Positions 1 to 8,975 are shown, numbered from the stretch's first letter. The stretch is 64,000 nucleotides of DNA from JBCCGR01 sp039029195 (GCA_039029195.1 JBCCGR010000012.1:37507-101506); one strand, 5' to 3'. Made by a program: numbers and translations. The notes: generated from the sequence alone by a model not told the origin.

Positions 1-285
1 AACAAACTGCTGACCTTGCAGGCAGGCCAGATGGGCCAGACGCCGGAAGCGCTGGCTGGTGCAGCACCCATGTTCGTTCAAATGGGCATGCAGGGCCTCA
101 ACATGCCGCAGCTTTCTGAAATGGTCGCCAAGGCGGTTGGCCAGTTCCTGTCATCGCCAAAGAACATCGAAGTTGCTGCGCGTCCGGCAGCCCCTGTTCC
201 GGTTTCGGAAATTGTTGGCGCTGGAATGGCCGCTCCCCAGACCATTCCCGGCATGATCAACCTTCAGGTTGTCGCCAATCAGTAG
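1..285 (+). CDS. Exported protein of unknown function, C-terminal fragment (paralogue of the next gene)
   Basis: Only the last 94 codons are in the window; the reading frame is open from base 1 and ends at TAG 283-285. The product is not recognised. It is clearly a paralogue of the C-terminus of the gene at 429-1604: both share a block with G-Q, an A-P pair, LNMP, a hydrophobic helix (AVGxFL), then SPKNI or NPKNI, and both finish in V-x-A-N-Q. The two genes lie 143 bp apart on the same strand, which suggests tandem duplication. Nothing shows the N-terminus, so export is inferred only from the paralogue's signal peptide. Confidence 0.75.
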   Translation, partial: NKLLTLQAGQMGQTPEALAGAAPMFVQMGMQGLNMPQLSEMVAKAVGQFLSSPKNIEVAARPAAPVPVSEIVGAGMAAPQTIPGMINLQVVANQ

Positions 286-428
286 CTGGCTGCGCCACGC
301 CGTGATGTTCAACACTCGCGGTGTGGCGCAATCTGTGCCCGCTATTTCGGCCGCATTGTCAGTGGCCCACTTGCAAACCCGTTCGAACATCCCATCTTTG
401 CCCTGGGTAGGGCCCGAAGGAGAGACTT

Positions 429-1604
429 ATGAAACACCTTGTCACCGGCACTGCCTTTGTTGCCGTGCTTGCCTTTTCCCCATCAGCATTCGCACTCGAC
501 GCTCAAGGCTTTATTGATCGCTATGCGGCGTTCTCAAAAAGCGTCGGCCAGAAATTTTCCTATGGGGAAGTCACCCAGTCAGGCGACGGCTTCACAGTTA
601 CAAATCCAAGCTGGACCATCGCCGATGTGCCGGAAATCAAGGGTGAAAAGCTCGTGTTCAGCAACGTGACTGAAACCGCGAGCGGTGGCTTTTCGATCGG
701 CAATATGACCGCTGAAGCGATCAGCCTGTCGGGTGAAGGTGTCACAGCCACCTTTGGCAACTTTTTGATGAATGACCTGCACATTCCGGGCGAGAACGAG
801 ACCGACCCCATCAAAAAGGTCATGTATTACAGTCGGGCCGAGATCAACAATGTGAACGTGACCTTCGCCGGCCAGAACGTGTTTTCGATGAACCAATTCG
901 CAGCCGATGTTTCCGAATATTCCAAGGAAACACCCATGGACATGAAGTCTAGCGGCGACATGGCGTTCGATCTCTCTGTCATCCCCGACCCGCAATTCAA
1001 GCAGACGATGGCGGCACTCGGCTATGATGGAAAATTCACCGGCCAGATCATCCTGAACGCCACCTGGAACCTTTCCAATGGCGATATGGACATTACGCAG
1101 TACGACATGAAGGTCGACAATGTGGGAACCTTGTCGTTCCCCATTTCAATTGGCGGCTACACGATCGAAACCCTGCTGAAGATGCAGGAAGAATCGGCCA
1201 AGATGAACGAAATCGCCAGTGCTGCAGAGCGCGAAGCGGCGACGATGAAAATGTTCTCAGATTTGAAGTCAATCGCGTTCAAGGCGATGACCATTCGCTT
1301 CACGGACGATTCAATCACCAATCGCGGCCTAAAAATGGCGTCCACCATCATGGGTCAGCCTGCTGATCAGATCGCACAAGGCGCGCCGTTCATGATCGGA
1401 GCCGCAATGGGCCAGCTCAACATGCCGGAGCTCACACAGAAGGTCTCCGCAGCCGTCGGCGCCTTCCTGCAGAACCCGAAGAACATTGCGATCACCGTTC
1501 AGCCGAATGAGCCGATTTCCGCTGGAAACTTTGATCCGTCACTGGCCAACAACCCGCCAGCGCTGATCAAACTGTTGAATCTGGATGTGAAAGCAAACCA
1601 GTAA
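429..1604 (+). CDS. Exported protein of unknown function, tandem paralogue
   Basis: A 391-residue protein with a clear Sec signal peptide: a short basic N-terminus, a hydrophobic core, and a probable cut after AFA near residue 22. The mature part is rich in Thr, Asn and Gly with alternating hydrophobic residues, typical of beta structure, in blocks reminiscent of DUF945/AsmA-type periplasmic proteins, although no domain can be named. Around residues 245-280 there is a charged, Glu/Lys/Met-rich stretch likely to be helical. The C-terminal 90 residues match the fragment at 1-285. The ATG follows a GGAGAG ribosome site by 6 bases. A strong terminator lies just downstream, so this ends the transcription unit. 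It probably acts in the periplasm or at the envelope; the exact role is unknown. Confidence 0.8.
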   Translation: MKHLVTGTAFVAVLAFSPSAFALDAQGFIDRYAAFSKSVGQKFSYGEVTQSGDGFTVTNPSWTIADVPEIKGEKLVFSNVTETASGGFSIGNMTAEAISLSGEGVTATFGNFLMNDLHIPGENETDPIKKVMYYSRAEINNVNVTFAGQNVFSMNQFAADVSEYSKETPMDMKSSGDMAFDLSVIPDPQFKQTMAALGYDGKFTGQIILNATWNLSNGDMDITQYDMKVDNVGTLSFPISIGGYTIETLLKMQEESAKMNEIASAAEREAATMKMFSDLKSIAFKAMTIRFTDDSITNRGLKMASTIMGQPADQIAQGAPFMIGAAMGQLNMPELTQKVSAAVGAFLQNPKNIAITVQPNEPISAGNFDPSLANNPPALIKLLNLDVKANQ

Positions 1605-1631
1605 GCATCAGATCAAACTGAGCATTTTGAC

Positions 1632-1665
1632 TTCGGGGCGTCCAATCGGCGCCCCGAATTGTTTT
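1632..1665 (+). terminator. Intrinsic terminator after the tandem exported proteins
   Basis: A perfect 9-bp stem pairs 1632-1640 (TTCGGGGCG) with 1650-1658 (CGCCCCGAA) around a 9-base loop, followed by the T-rich TTGTTTTG. It sits 28 bases after the stop at 1604 and no gene follows on this strand for 1.5 kb. Confidence 0.85.
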
Positions 1666-1748
1666 GGACAAGGTTCAGTACAGCTTTCTGTTCTGTTGAA
1701 AGAAAAGAACCACGGTGGATATCAGTCTCTGGGTTTTCAATTGTGTAC

Positions 1749-1915
1749 CGTCACCCTGACGAAGGTCAGGGTCCAGGTGGGTCACCCATGTTTGAGGTGG
1801 TGACGAGGGCTTGTGGAGCTTGCCGCCGTTCAACACAGCCACCGGCAAACAAGCGCAGCAGACATCACTCCAGCAGCAATCGCACTTGGATCCCGACCTT
1901 CGTCGGGATGACGGT
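1749..1915. repeat. MITE-like intergenic element with about 32-bp inverted ends
   Basis: The 497-base gap between 1604 and 2102 holds no convincing gene but does hold this element. The left end (1749-1780) and the reverse complement of the right end (1884-1915) agree at most positions. Each end contains its own perfect 8-bp hairpin: 1753-1760 with 1765-1772 around GAAG, and 1890-1897 with 1902-1909 around CTTC. About 100 bases of unique sequence lie between. A related hairpin is at 63569-63588. No transposase is present, so if mobile it must have moved in trans. The rest of the gap (1916-2101) shows nothing recognisable. Confidence 0.6.
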
Positions 1916-2101
1916 GGAGTGAGTGGAGACTGGTGTGCGGACAATCATACCATCAGGTTTGAATGTTCATCTTCCAGCTCTCTTTGGTCCTCTTCTACTG
2001 CTTGAATTTCCGTTCTCAGCCGCTTGAACGAACTGCGAGAAATAGACCGTCCAAATTGGCCGTCTCAAACTCCTCTCCGACGTGAACAACAGCCTCCGGT
2101 A

Positions 2102-2947
2102 TTACCGAAACACGCGCCTTAAAAACTTGTCCACCACGCGGGTCACGTTCGCCTTGGTACCGATGCGCGACATGATGGCGCCGTGGGAATAGCCCCGCCC
2201 GCCATAGACCTGCACCCAGGTGCCATGGCGGCGCAGTTCTGAGGCATAGCCTTCAGAAAGCGTGCGGCGGCGGTCGTAAATGTTACCGCCCGAATGCAGA
2301 ATGAGATGAGGCGGGAACCTGCCGCCTTTACGCACATAGGTGACCGGCGACCAGCGCATCCAGTTGCGTGGGTTGGCACCAAATGCGGCCGCATAAACAT
2401 GCGGAAGGGAGCCCCGCATGCCGCCATAAGCAACCATGTCGTAGGCCTGCACATCATTGGGAATAACGCCCCGAAGCCCCTTTACCCGTTGCCGGGCTGC
2501 AACCAGCGCCACCAGATGGGATCCTGCCGAATGGCCCATAATTGCAACGCGTTTGGGGTCACCGCCATAGCGACCAATGTTGCGCTGCACCCATTTGATG
2601 CCTTTGACCACATCATTGAGTTGGCCATCGATATTGGTGCGGGGCACTGGGCGATAGTCGAGCGAAACAACCATCCAGCCACGTGCATTGGCAAACTGTG
2701 GCAGGCGGTAGACCTTGGCGCGGGTTCCGCGGATCCAGCCACCTCCATGCACGTAGACAATGACCGGCGCCCGTTTGCGGCCAAATCCCAAGAAACCGCC
2801 ACCGCGCTTGTTGTCGGGTGCGTGAATATCGACCTTCAGCCCGCTTCCAATTGAAACACCGCGGGTCACGCCTGCCTGAGCTGGCAGGCTACCCAACGCA
2901 GCAGCAATCAACAAAATGGTCGCAATCAGATACAGTCTGAACGGCAT
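2102..2947 (-). CDS. Exported alpha/beta-hydrolase, carboxylesterase / BD-FAE type
   Basis: About 281 residues. The protein has a signal peptide (hydrophobic run ending LPAQA near residue 24), the oxyanion-hole motif HGGGW near residue 70, and a nucleophile elbow GHSAGSH near residue 140. An acid residue and the C-terminal YSHG histidine complete the triad. These are marks of the serine esterases related to feruloyl esterase and kynurenine formamidase. It should hydrolyse a carboxylic ester in the periplasm; the substrate is unknown. I chose the ATG at 2947 because GGGGG precedes it by a few bases; an in-frame ATG at 2968 adds seven residues. It stands alone between the repeat element and the divergent cytochrome gene. 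Confidence 0.8.
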   Translation of the reverse strand: MPFRLYLIATILLIAAALGSLPAQAGVTRGVSIGSGLKVDIHAPDNKRGGGFLGFGRKRAPVIVYVHGGGWIRGTRAKVYRLPQFANARGWMVVSLDYRPVPRTNIDGQLNDVVKGIKWVQRNIGRYGGDPKRVAIMGHSAGSHLVALVAARQRVKGLRGVIPNDVQAYDMVAYGGMRGSLPHVYAAAFGANPRNWMRWSPVTYVRKGGRFPPHLILHSGGNIYDRRRTLSEGYASELRRHGTWVQVYGGRGYSHGAIMSRIGTKANVTRVVDKFLRRVFR

Positions 2948-3154
2948 ATCACCCCCGAACATGGTCAATCATCAGCAGCCCCACCTGCAACAACCTGCAC
3001 CCGTCAACGGTCACAAGCTGATGCTGGCCTTATTTTGTCCAAACAAGGCCATTTTTGGACGGTGATGTGAATTCCCGCTCCGCCTTGTTCCACTGAAATG
3101 ATCGATAGTAGACTTACAGCGGATTCGTCCAATCAACAGTTTGGAGAATGGTAA

Positions 3155-3751
3155 ATGCAAAGGCAGTTGACCGCCTGCCTGGCTGGCCTGATGGCGCTTG
3201 GCTTGTGTTTCAATCCGTCCGCCACGGCCCAAACCAATTCGAAAGCGCTGCTGCACGGCAAACAATTGGCCGAACGCGACTGCTCGGGCTGTCACGCGGT
3301 TGATCTCGACAGCCAGAGCCCGAATGAAAACGCACCACCATTCTGGGGCATCACCACCCATCGCTCGGTGGAGAGCATCGCCAAAATGCTAATTGATCAG
3401 GCCGGACCCAAGCATGAACTGATGCCAAAATTCAAGGTCACAGCAAAGCAGGCGAACGACATTGCGCTGTGGATCGCCTGGGTGCAGCCAGTCGCACGCG
3501 GTCGGCGCATTGTAGAAGCCAATTGCACGCGATGCCACGCCATTGAAAAAGGCGAGAAGGGAGCGCATCCCGACGCCCCTAATTTTGCCGAAATCGCCAA
3601 CCGGTTCACCTATGACGCGCTCTCAGAAGCGTTTTCTGCCGACATTCGCTCCGGTCATCCGGATATGCCCGTGTTCGAGGCATCTCTCAATCAGCGACAG
3701 GATTTGATTGAGTTCATTCTGTCGCTCAATTCGGGATCAGGTCAGCCGTGA
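3155..3751 (+). CDS. Periplasmic diheme c-type cytochrome
   Basis: A 198-residue protein with an N-terminal signal peptide (cut near residue 26) and two heme-attachment motifs, CSGCH at 43-47 and CTRCH at 124-128. Each half looks like one cytochrome c domain, with a likely axial methionine in HELMP (about residue 90) and HPDMP (about residue 172). The two domains are of similar size, so this is a tandem class I diheme cytochrome rather than a peroxidase. It would carry electrons in the periplasm; the partner oxidase or dehydrogenase is not in the window. The ATG follows TGGAGAATGG. Its stop overlaps the start of the next gene (GTGA), implying translational coupling. Confidence 0.85.
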   Translation: MQRQLTACLAGLMALGLCFNPSATAQTNSKALLHGKQLAERDCSGCHAVDLDSQSPNENAPPFWGITTHRSVESIAKMLIDQAGPKHELMPKFKVTAKQANDIALWIAWVQPVARGRRIVEANCTRCHAIEKGEKGAHPDAPNFAEIANRFTYDALSEAFSADIRSGHPDMPVFEASLNQRQDLIEFILSLNSGSGQP

Positions 3752-4215
3752 TCACAGAACAACGCTCTCTCGGTGTTCCCTCGCCCTTCGGCATTCTTTC
3801 TATTGCCGAAGAAGATGGAGAAATCATCGCGCTGAACTGGGAAGAGCCGGAAACGCCCGGCTCGTCGCCCGTGCTTGAAGAGGCCGCACGGCAACTCGCC
3901 GCATATTTTGCGGGAGATCTTCGCGATTTTGATTTGCCGCTGAAACCAAAGGGAGACGCGTTCCAGCAGTCGGTGTGTCAGGCGATGCTGGCCATTCCTT
4001 ATGGTGAAACCCGCACCTATGGCGACATTGCAAATGATCTGGACACTTATGGTCAGCCCGTGGGTCAAGCCTGTGGTGCCAATACGATCCCGATCATCAT
4101 TCCATGCCACCGCGTGTTGTCAGTGAACGGTATCGGCGGCTATTCAGGCGAAGGCGGCATTGAACGCAAGATCGAGCTTTTAAAGCACGAAGGCGGCTAC
4201 CCGTTTTTGATTTGA
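3748..4215 (+). CDS. ogt: Methylated-DNA--[protein]-cysteine S-methyltransferase
   Basis: A 155-residue suicide repair enzyme that takes the alkyl group from O6-alkylguanine (and O4-alkylthymine) onto its own cysteine. The active-site motif PCHRV is present near residue 122, followed by the expected GGYSGEGG and the helix holding the lysine-rich end. The upstream helix-turn-helix carries the Y-G-(D/E)-(T/I)-A pattern (TYGDIAND). The length fits Ogt/AGT without the AdaA part. The GTG start at 3748 overlaps the cytochrome stop by four bases, so it is probably co-translated from the cytochrome transcript, though no functional link is obvious. Confidence 0.9.
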   Translation: MITEQRSLGVPSPFGILSIAEEDGEIIALNWEEPETPGSSPVLEEAARQLAAYFAGDLRDFDLPLKPKGDAFQQSVCQAMLAIPYGETRTYGDIANDLDTYGQPVGQACGANTIPIIIPCHRVLSVNGIGGYSGEGGIERKIELLKHEGGYPFLI

Positions 4216-4235
4216 GTTTGCAATGCTCAGTCGGT

Positions 4236-4829
4236 CTAGGGAACCGAATAAATCATCGTTGTGGATTGGCTGAACCCATAGAGGTGTTTTAACGGGCCAA
4301 TATCGGTTTCCTCGCCCGCAACAAATCCCTTTCGCTCATAAAGTGATCTCGCGCGTGGGTTCGACGAAATCACGTCAAGTCTCACCTCATCAAGACCAGT
4401 CTCGGCTGCATGTTCGCAAATGGCATCAAGCAATTTAGAGCCGATGCCCATGCCTCGCGCTTCCGGGACAACCGCAATACCGTCCATCAACAATCGGCTC
4501 GGTTCGATGTCCCGTTCCATGGGGGCCAAGGCCAGTGCGCGCCAAAGCGAACCAATCAGCCCGTAGTGTTGTTTCAAATCGCCGAACGATCCGCCAACAA
4601 GCGAACCTTCGCTGGTTTTGAAGCCAGCTATCCCCAGGAGGCGAGATTGGTCAGCAGACAATGCTGCGAACCCGAACGCGGGATCAATCACATCGGTCAG
4701 GAACCGAATTCCGCGACCATCCCGGCTCAAAATGCCGCCGATTTTTCGTTCAAAGGCGGCGAAGTAAAGCCGCGCTGCCTGTTCACGAACGGCCTCAGGG
4801 AACGGTCTGACGACAATGGGTGGTTCCAT
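4236..4829 (-). CDS. GNAT-family N-acetyltransferase
   Basis: A 197-residue single-domain GNAT. The acetyl-CoA pyrophosphate loop is visible as V-x-P-E-A-R-G-M-G-I-G-S, followed by a long helix (KLLDAICEHA), then the beta-bulge segment V-R-L-D-V and the C-terminal N-P-R-A-R-S-L-Y-E-R-K-G-F motif that completes motif B. The N-terminal 90 residues are variable and would bind the acceptor, which cannot be deduced. It lies head to head with nothing and ends 20 bases from the convergent ogt gene; it is 49 bases upstream of the end of aspS on the same strand. Confidence 0.85.
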   Translation of the reverse strand: MEPPIVVRPFPEAVREQAARLYFAAFERKIGGILSRDGRGIRFLTDVIDPAFGFAALSADQSRLLGIAGFKTSEGSLVGGSFGDLKQHYGLIGSLWRALALAPMERDIEPSRLLMDGIAVVPEARGMGIGSKLLDAICEHAAETGLDEVRLDVISSNPRARSLYERKGFVAGEETDIGPLKHLYGFSQSTTMIYSVP

Positions 4830-4878
4830 GACCCCGAACTGGGTTCACGTCCGCCCGAATTCAAGCAGGCGCTCAGGA

Positions 4879-6663
4879 TTACTCCTTCGGCAGGTTCAAC
4901 CGAATATGCAGATCGCGCAATTGCTGGTTCGAAACCTCACCGGGTGCGCCCATTTGCAGGTCAAACGCTTGCTGGTTCATCGGGAACATGGTGACTTCGC
5001 GGAGGTTCTGAGCGCCGCACAACAACATCACAATGCGATCGACACCGGCTGCCATGCCGCCATGCGGCGGAGCGCCATATTGGAAGGCCCGGTAGAGGCC
5101 GCCAAAGCGCTCCTCCACCACATCTTTTGACAGACCTGCGATTTCAAATGCCTTGACCATGGTGTCCGGCAAGTGGTTTCGAATGCCACCCGAACCGATC
5201 TCATAGCCGTTGCAAACCACATCATATTGCAGCGCGTTGATGTCGAGCGGATCCTCGCCTTCCAGCGCTTCCAGACCGCCCTGAGGCATGGAAAACGGGT
5301 TGTGCGAGAAATCGACCTTCTTCTCTTCCTCGTTCCATTCGTAGAACGGGAAGTCGACAATCCAGCAAAGAGCGTACTGATCTTCGTCGATAAGACCAAG
5401 TTCTTCGGCAGCGCGGGTCCGGGCATCGCCGGCAAATCCGGCAAACTTTTTGGGATCACCGGCAGTAAAGAAGACGGCATCGCCTTCACCAAGACCAAGC
5501 TGTGCACAGATTGCTTCGGTGCGCTCAGTGCCGATGTTCTTTGCAATCGGGCCGGCACCAGCCAGCACCTCACCTTCCTTGCGCCAGAAGATGTATCCGA
5601 GCCCCGGTTGCCCCTGCCCCTGTGCCCAGGAATTCATGCGGTCACAGAAAGCCCGGCTGCCGCCACCTTTCACCGGAATGGCCCAGACCTCTACGGACGG
5701 ATCGCGCTCAATCATACCGGCGAACACTTTGAAGCCGGAGCCCCGGAAGTGTTCCGTGACGGCTTCCATGACAATCGGGTTGCGGAGGTCCGGCTTGTCC
5801 GAGCCATATTTCCGCATGGCTTCTGCGTACGGAATACGCGGAAACTTCTGTGTGACCCGCTTTCCCTCAGCAAAAGCTTCGAACGTCCCCCGGATCACCG
5901 GCTCCATGGCGGTCAGCACATCATCCTGTGTGACGAAGCTCATTTCCACATCAAGCTGATAGAATTCGCCCGGCAGACGATCAGCACGTGGATCTTCATC
6001 ACGGAAACAGGGCGCGATCTGGAAGTAGCGATCAAAACCCGACATCATGATAAGCTGTTTGAACTGCTGCGGCGCCTGTGGCAGGGCGTAAAATTTGCCT
6101 GGATGAATGCGGCTTGGCACCAGAAAATCGCGCGCACCTTCCGGGCTGGAGGCGGTTAGAATCGGCGTCGAATATTCCGTAAAGCCCGCCTCGTTCATGC
6201 GCTGGCGCATATCTGTGATGATTGCCGAGCGTTTGATGATGTTGGCGTGCAGCGTTTCGCGGCGCAGGTCCAGAAAGCGGTATTTCAGGCGCACATCTTC
6301 CGGGTAGTCAGGCTCGTTGAACACCGGCAGCGGCAATTCAGAGGCCTTTGACAGAACTTCGATTTCGCGGGCAAAAACCTCGATCTCACCGGTGGGCAGA
6401 TTGGGGTTGATGGCTTCCGCATCACGTTGTTTGACCTCGCCATCGATGCGGATCACCCACTCGGAACGAACGGTTTCTGCCAATGAAAATGCAGGCGAAT
6501 CCGGATCGGCAACAACCTGTGTCACACCGTAATGGTCGCGCAGGTCGATGAACAAGACCCCGCCATGGTCGCGCACGCGGTGGACCCAGCCTGACAGACG
6601 AATTGTGGTCCCCACGTCTGAGGGGCGTGCATCGGCACAGGTGTGGCTGCGATAGGCGTGCAT
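4879..6663 (-). CDS. aspS: Aspartate--tRNA ligase
   Basis: 594 residues, the normal size for bacterial AspRS. It has an N-terminal OB anticodon-binding domain (IRLSGWVHRVRDHGG near residue 20), class II motif 2 (FRDEDPRADR), an internal GAD insertion, and motif 3 (GGMAAGVDRIVMLL) near the end. Charging tRNA-Asp with aspartate uses ATP in the cytoplasm. I chose the ATG at 6663; an upstream in-frame start at 6753 would add 30 residues that do not resemble AspRS. Because gatCAB is also in this window, the enzyme may be non-discriminating and also make Asp-tRNA-Asn for transamidation; the sequence alone does not settle this. Confidence 0.97.
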   Translation of the reverse strand: MHAYRSHTCADARPSDVGTTIRLSGWVHRVRDHGGVLFIDLRDHYGVTQVVADPDSPAFSLAETVRSEWVIRIDGEVKQRDAEAINPNLPTGEIEVFAREIEVLSKASELPLPVFNEPDYPEDVRLKYRFLDLRRETLHANIIKRSAIITDMRQRMNEAGFTEYSTPILTASSPEGARDFLVPSRIHPGKFYALPQAPQQFKQLIMMSGFDRYFQIAPCFRDEDPRADRLPGEFYQLDVEMSFVTQDDVLTAMEPVIRGTFEAFAEGKRVTQKFPRIPYAEAMRKYGSDKPDLRNPIVMEAVTEHFRGSGFKVFAGMIERDPSVEVWAIPVKGGGSRAFCDRMNSWAQGQGQPGLGYIFWRKEGEVLAGAGPIAKNIGTERTEAICAQLGLGEGDAVFFTAGDPKKFAGFAGDARTRAAEELGLIDEDQYALCWIVDFPFYEWNEEEKKVDFSHNPFSMPQGGLEALEGEDPLDINALQYDVVCNGYEIGSGGIRNHLPDTMVKAFEIAGLSKDVVEERFGGLYRAFQYGAPPHGGMAAGVDRIVMLLCGAQNLREVTMFPMNQQAFDLQMGAPGEVSNQQLRDLHIRLNLPKE

Positions 6664-6913
6664 AGGGGAAATGTCCGGTTTTTGGCTGGTCTGAAAGTGG
6701 AATAGGTGGCCGACACTGATTTGACTGTCGGACGGCGCGGAACAGCGCACCAATTTCCCGGATTGTCAAGGTTTTCAATGGGGAATTTATCTCGATTCCG
6801 CCCGTCGGCGCCCCGTATCGCCGTCAGAGCGCCAGCCACAACACAAAGTCGATGTAACAAGTGATACTCGACCGTTACGGCAACCCGCCCATATGGGGAG
6901 GCAAGGCAACAAA

Positions 6914-7171
6914 ATGGGAACCAGTCCGATGACTGACAATTTGAAAACACCAGCGCCGCTCAGAGTCATGGCGCTTGCGCTTGATCTGATCACCGTCACG
7001 GCGGTCAGCTTTTGGTGCCTCGCCTGCACAACCGGCAAACAAACCGACCATGGGATGGAGTTTCAAGGCATGCCAGTGCTGATGTTGGTGATCGCACTAC
7101 TCGCCTACTTTGTCGTGGGCACCAAAATTGTTGGCGGAACCATCTGGCAACGAATTTTGCGCATCAAATAA
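6914..7171 (+). CDS. Short two-helix membrane protein, truncated RDD-like
   Basis: About 85 residues with two predicted membrane helices (roughly residues 17-35 and 54-72) and a C-terminal G-G-T-I-W-Q-R-I-L-R motif. In full-length RDD proteins the matching position reads G-G-T-x-G-K-R-L-L-G and is followed by a third helix; here the protein ends straight after the motif. The start could be ATG 6914, preceded by GGAGG and AAGG, or ATG 6929, which gives an MTD start like the paralogue. It is the upstream member of a tandem pair with 7373-7615, divergent from aspS. Function unknown. Confidence 0.65.
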   Translation: MGTSPMTDNLKTPAPLRVMALALDLITVTAVSFWCLACTTGKQTDHGMEFQGMPVLMLVIALLAYFVVGTKIVGGTIWQRILRIK

Positions 7172-7372
7172 GGGGCAATCCCCGCTCTCAGGCCGAAATC
7201 ACCATCAAGTTCGCCGTTCAGTGGGGAATCTGGTAGGATTCATCACCATTGGCGTGTACCGGGTTTGGACGGATTCAAACCGCCGCGCCATCTGTTTGAT
7301 TGTGCATGTCATCATCCGAATACCGGCATCCACTTTTCGGTGACATGCCCCAATGGTTCGGAGGGGGAACAA

Positions 7373-7615
7373 ATGACCGATACCAAAAAGCCTTCATTTA
7401 TGCGGCGCGCGGCAGCGGGCATCCTTGATTTTCTTACCGTCTTTGTTGGCGGCGGACTGATAATCGCCAATGTCACGGGTGACACGACCGAAGGCGGCTT
7501 CCAGCTGAATGGAATTCCGGCGTTGATCCTGTTCGCAATCATCATCGTCTATTTTGTTGTCGGATGGCGCTATGCGGGCGGCACAATCTGGCAGCGGATT
7601 TTGCGGGCGCGGTGA
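7373..7615 (+). CDS. Short two-helix membrane protein, truncated RDD-like (paralogue)
   Basis: 80 residues, beginning MTDTKKPSFMRRAAAG after an excellent GGAGGGGGAACAA ribosome site. Two hydrophobic segments (about 17-33 and 47-66) and the same C-terminal motif G-G-T-I-W-Q-R-I-L-R as the neighbour. The first basic helix (RRAAAGILDFLTV) matches the start of RDD-domain proteins. The two copies differ a great deal outside the motif, so the duplication is old. About 200 bases with no gene separate them. Function unknown; it could modify or partner a transporter. Confidence 0.75.
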   Translation: MTDTKKPSFMRRAAAGILDFLTVFVGGGLIIANVTGDTTEGGFQLNGIPALILFAIIIVYFVVGWRYAGGTIWQRILRAR

Positions 7616-7724
7616 CACGCTAAACGACGAATAATTGACAGTCCCAGCGTCGCATCCGCCATAGCGAACCCAGGCCTAACGCGCTAAGGGTGGTTTTACA
7701 CCCTCCCTGCCTGACCGTCTCTTC

Positions 7725-8975
7725 ATGAGCGCCCTGCTCCCCTTCATTCCGCTTTTGATCGCCGCCGGTATTCTGCTTGGTGGCAACGGCGTCATGGGCA
7801 CGTTGATTGCGCTGCGCGGAGCAGAGGAAGGGTTTTCCGCCGCAGCCATTGGCATCATGGGCACCTCCTACTTTTTGGGATTTCTTGTGTCTTCAATGCT
7901 GGTCACTCGGTTGCTCCAGGCGGTCGGTCATATCCGCGCGTTCGCCACGCTGGCAGCGCTCGCCACCATCGCCACCATCATGATGTTGCTGGTGATCGAC
8001 AACACAGCCTGGATTGCCCTGAGATTTGTTCACGGTGCCTGCTTTGCCGGCCTGTTTGCCACCATTGAAAGCTGGCTCAATTCCGGCATTTCCAATCAGG
8101 TGCGTGGCAAGGTTCTGGCGCTCTATCGCATTCTCGATGTGGCCGTGGTGACAGGATCGCAATTCCTGTTGCCCCTGTTTGGCACCGGCGGGTTCGTGCT
8201 CTTCTGCGTGGTCTCGATGATGCTGTGCCTGTCGCTCGTGCCGGTGTCATTGGCTGACAGATCAAACCCGGTTCGGCCCGAAAGCCACGAATTCAGCTTG
8301 AAACTGATGTGGGTGATCTCACCCATGGCCTGTATCGGCTGCGTATCCATCGGCATGACGAACGCGGCGTTCCGATTGATCGGCCCTCTCTATGCCCAGG
8401 AAATCGGGCTATCAATCACCAGCGTCGCAACCTTCATGACAGCAGGCATTGTGAGTGGTGCCGTGCTGCAATATCCACTTGGTCAACTCTCTGACCGGTA
8501 TGATCGTCGTTGGGTGCTTGTCGCCGCGACGCTCGGTGCAACTCTTTCCGGCCTGTACCTGTCCTTCGGCGCCGGAACTGACCCTCTCCTCAATTATGTC
8601 GGCATCTTTGCTTTTGGCGCGTTCGCCCTGCCGCTCTATTCGCTTTCTGCCGCCCACGCGAATGACCGTGCCGACGCAAGTCAATATGTGCTGGTCGCCG
8701 CCGGACTGATGTTTTTCTATGGCGTTGGTGCGTCTATCGGACCGTTTGCAGCCGCCCTTCTGATCGAAACCTTTGGTCCACAGGCGCTGTTCAATTACAC
8801 CAGCATCGTGCACGGCTCCCTAATCATTCTCACACTGGTTCGCATGCGTCAGCGCGAATCGGTGCCGGTTGGCGACCGCAAGGGCTTCCAGATGCTGCTG
8901 CGAACCTCTGCCAACATGACGAAAATGACACGCAGTGCCGACGAGAAAGCACAAAATAAGGATAGTTCGGGATAG
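7725..8975 (+). CDS. Major facilitator superfamily transporter, YcaD-like
   Basis: 416 residues with about 12 hydrophobic helices and a short polar C-terminal tail. Between helices 2 and 3 the usual MFS loop is present in weak form, while helix 4 contains the E-S-W-L-N motif and the central loop region carries Y-P-L-G-Q-L-S-D-R-Y-D-R-R, both typical of the YcaD subgroup. It is an inner-membrane secondary carrier, most likely an exporter; the substrate is unknown. It begins 109 bases after the second RDD-like gene and ends 59 bases before rnd, so the three may share a transcript. Confidence 0.85.
   Translation: MSALLPFIPLLIAAGILLGGNGVMGTLIALRGAEEGFSAAAIGIMGTSYFLGFLVSSMLVTRLLQAVGHIRAFATLAALATIATIMMLLVIDNTAWIALRFVHGACFAGLFATIESWLNSGISNQVRGKVLALYRILDVAVVTGSQFLLPLFGTGGFVLFCVVSMMLCLSLVPVSLADRSNPVRPESHEFSLKLMWVISPMACIGCVSIGMTNAAFRLIGPLYAQEIGLSITSVATFMTAGIVSGAVLQYPLGQLSDRYDRRWVLVAATLGATLSGLYLSFGAGTDPLLNYVGIFAFGAFALPLYSLSAAHANDRADASQYVLVAAGLMFFYGVGASIGPFAAALLIETFGPQALFNYTSIVHGSLIILTLVRMRQRESVPVGDRKGFQMLLRTSANMTKMTRSADEKAQNKDSSG

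Noticed and set aside
1659..2005. Short open frames between the tandem exported proteins and the esterase
   Set aside because: They fall inside the MITE-like element and show no homology or ribosome site.
5173..6159. A 328-residue plus-strand frame within aspS
   Set aside because: It is the antisense of a conserved gene and has no independent support.
7255..7290. tRNA-like sequence with GATTCAAACC
   Set aside because: No acceptor stem or cloverleaf can be formed around it.
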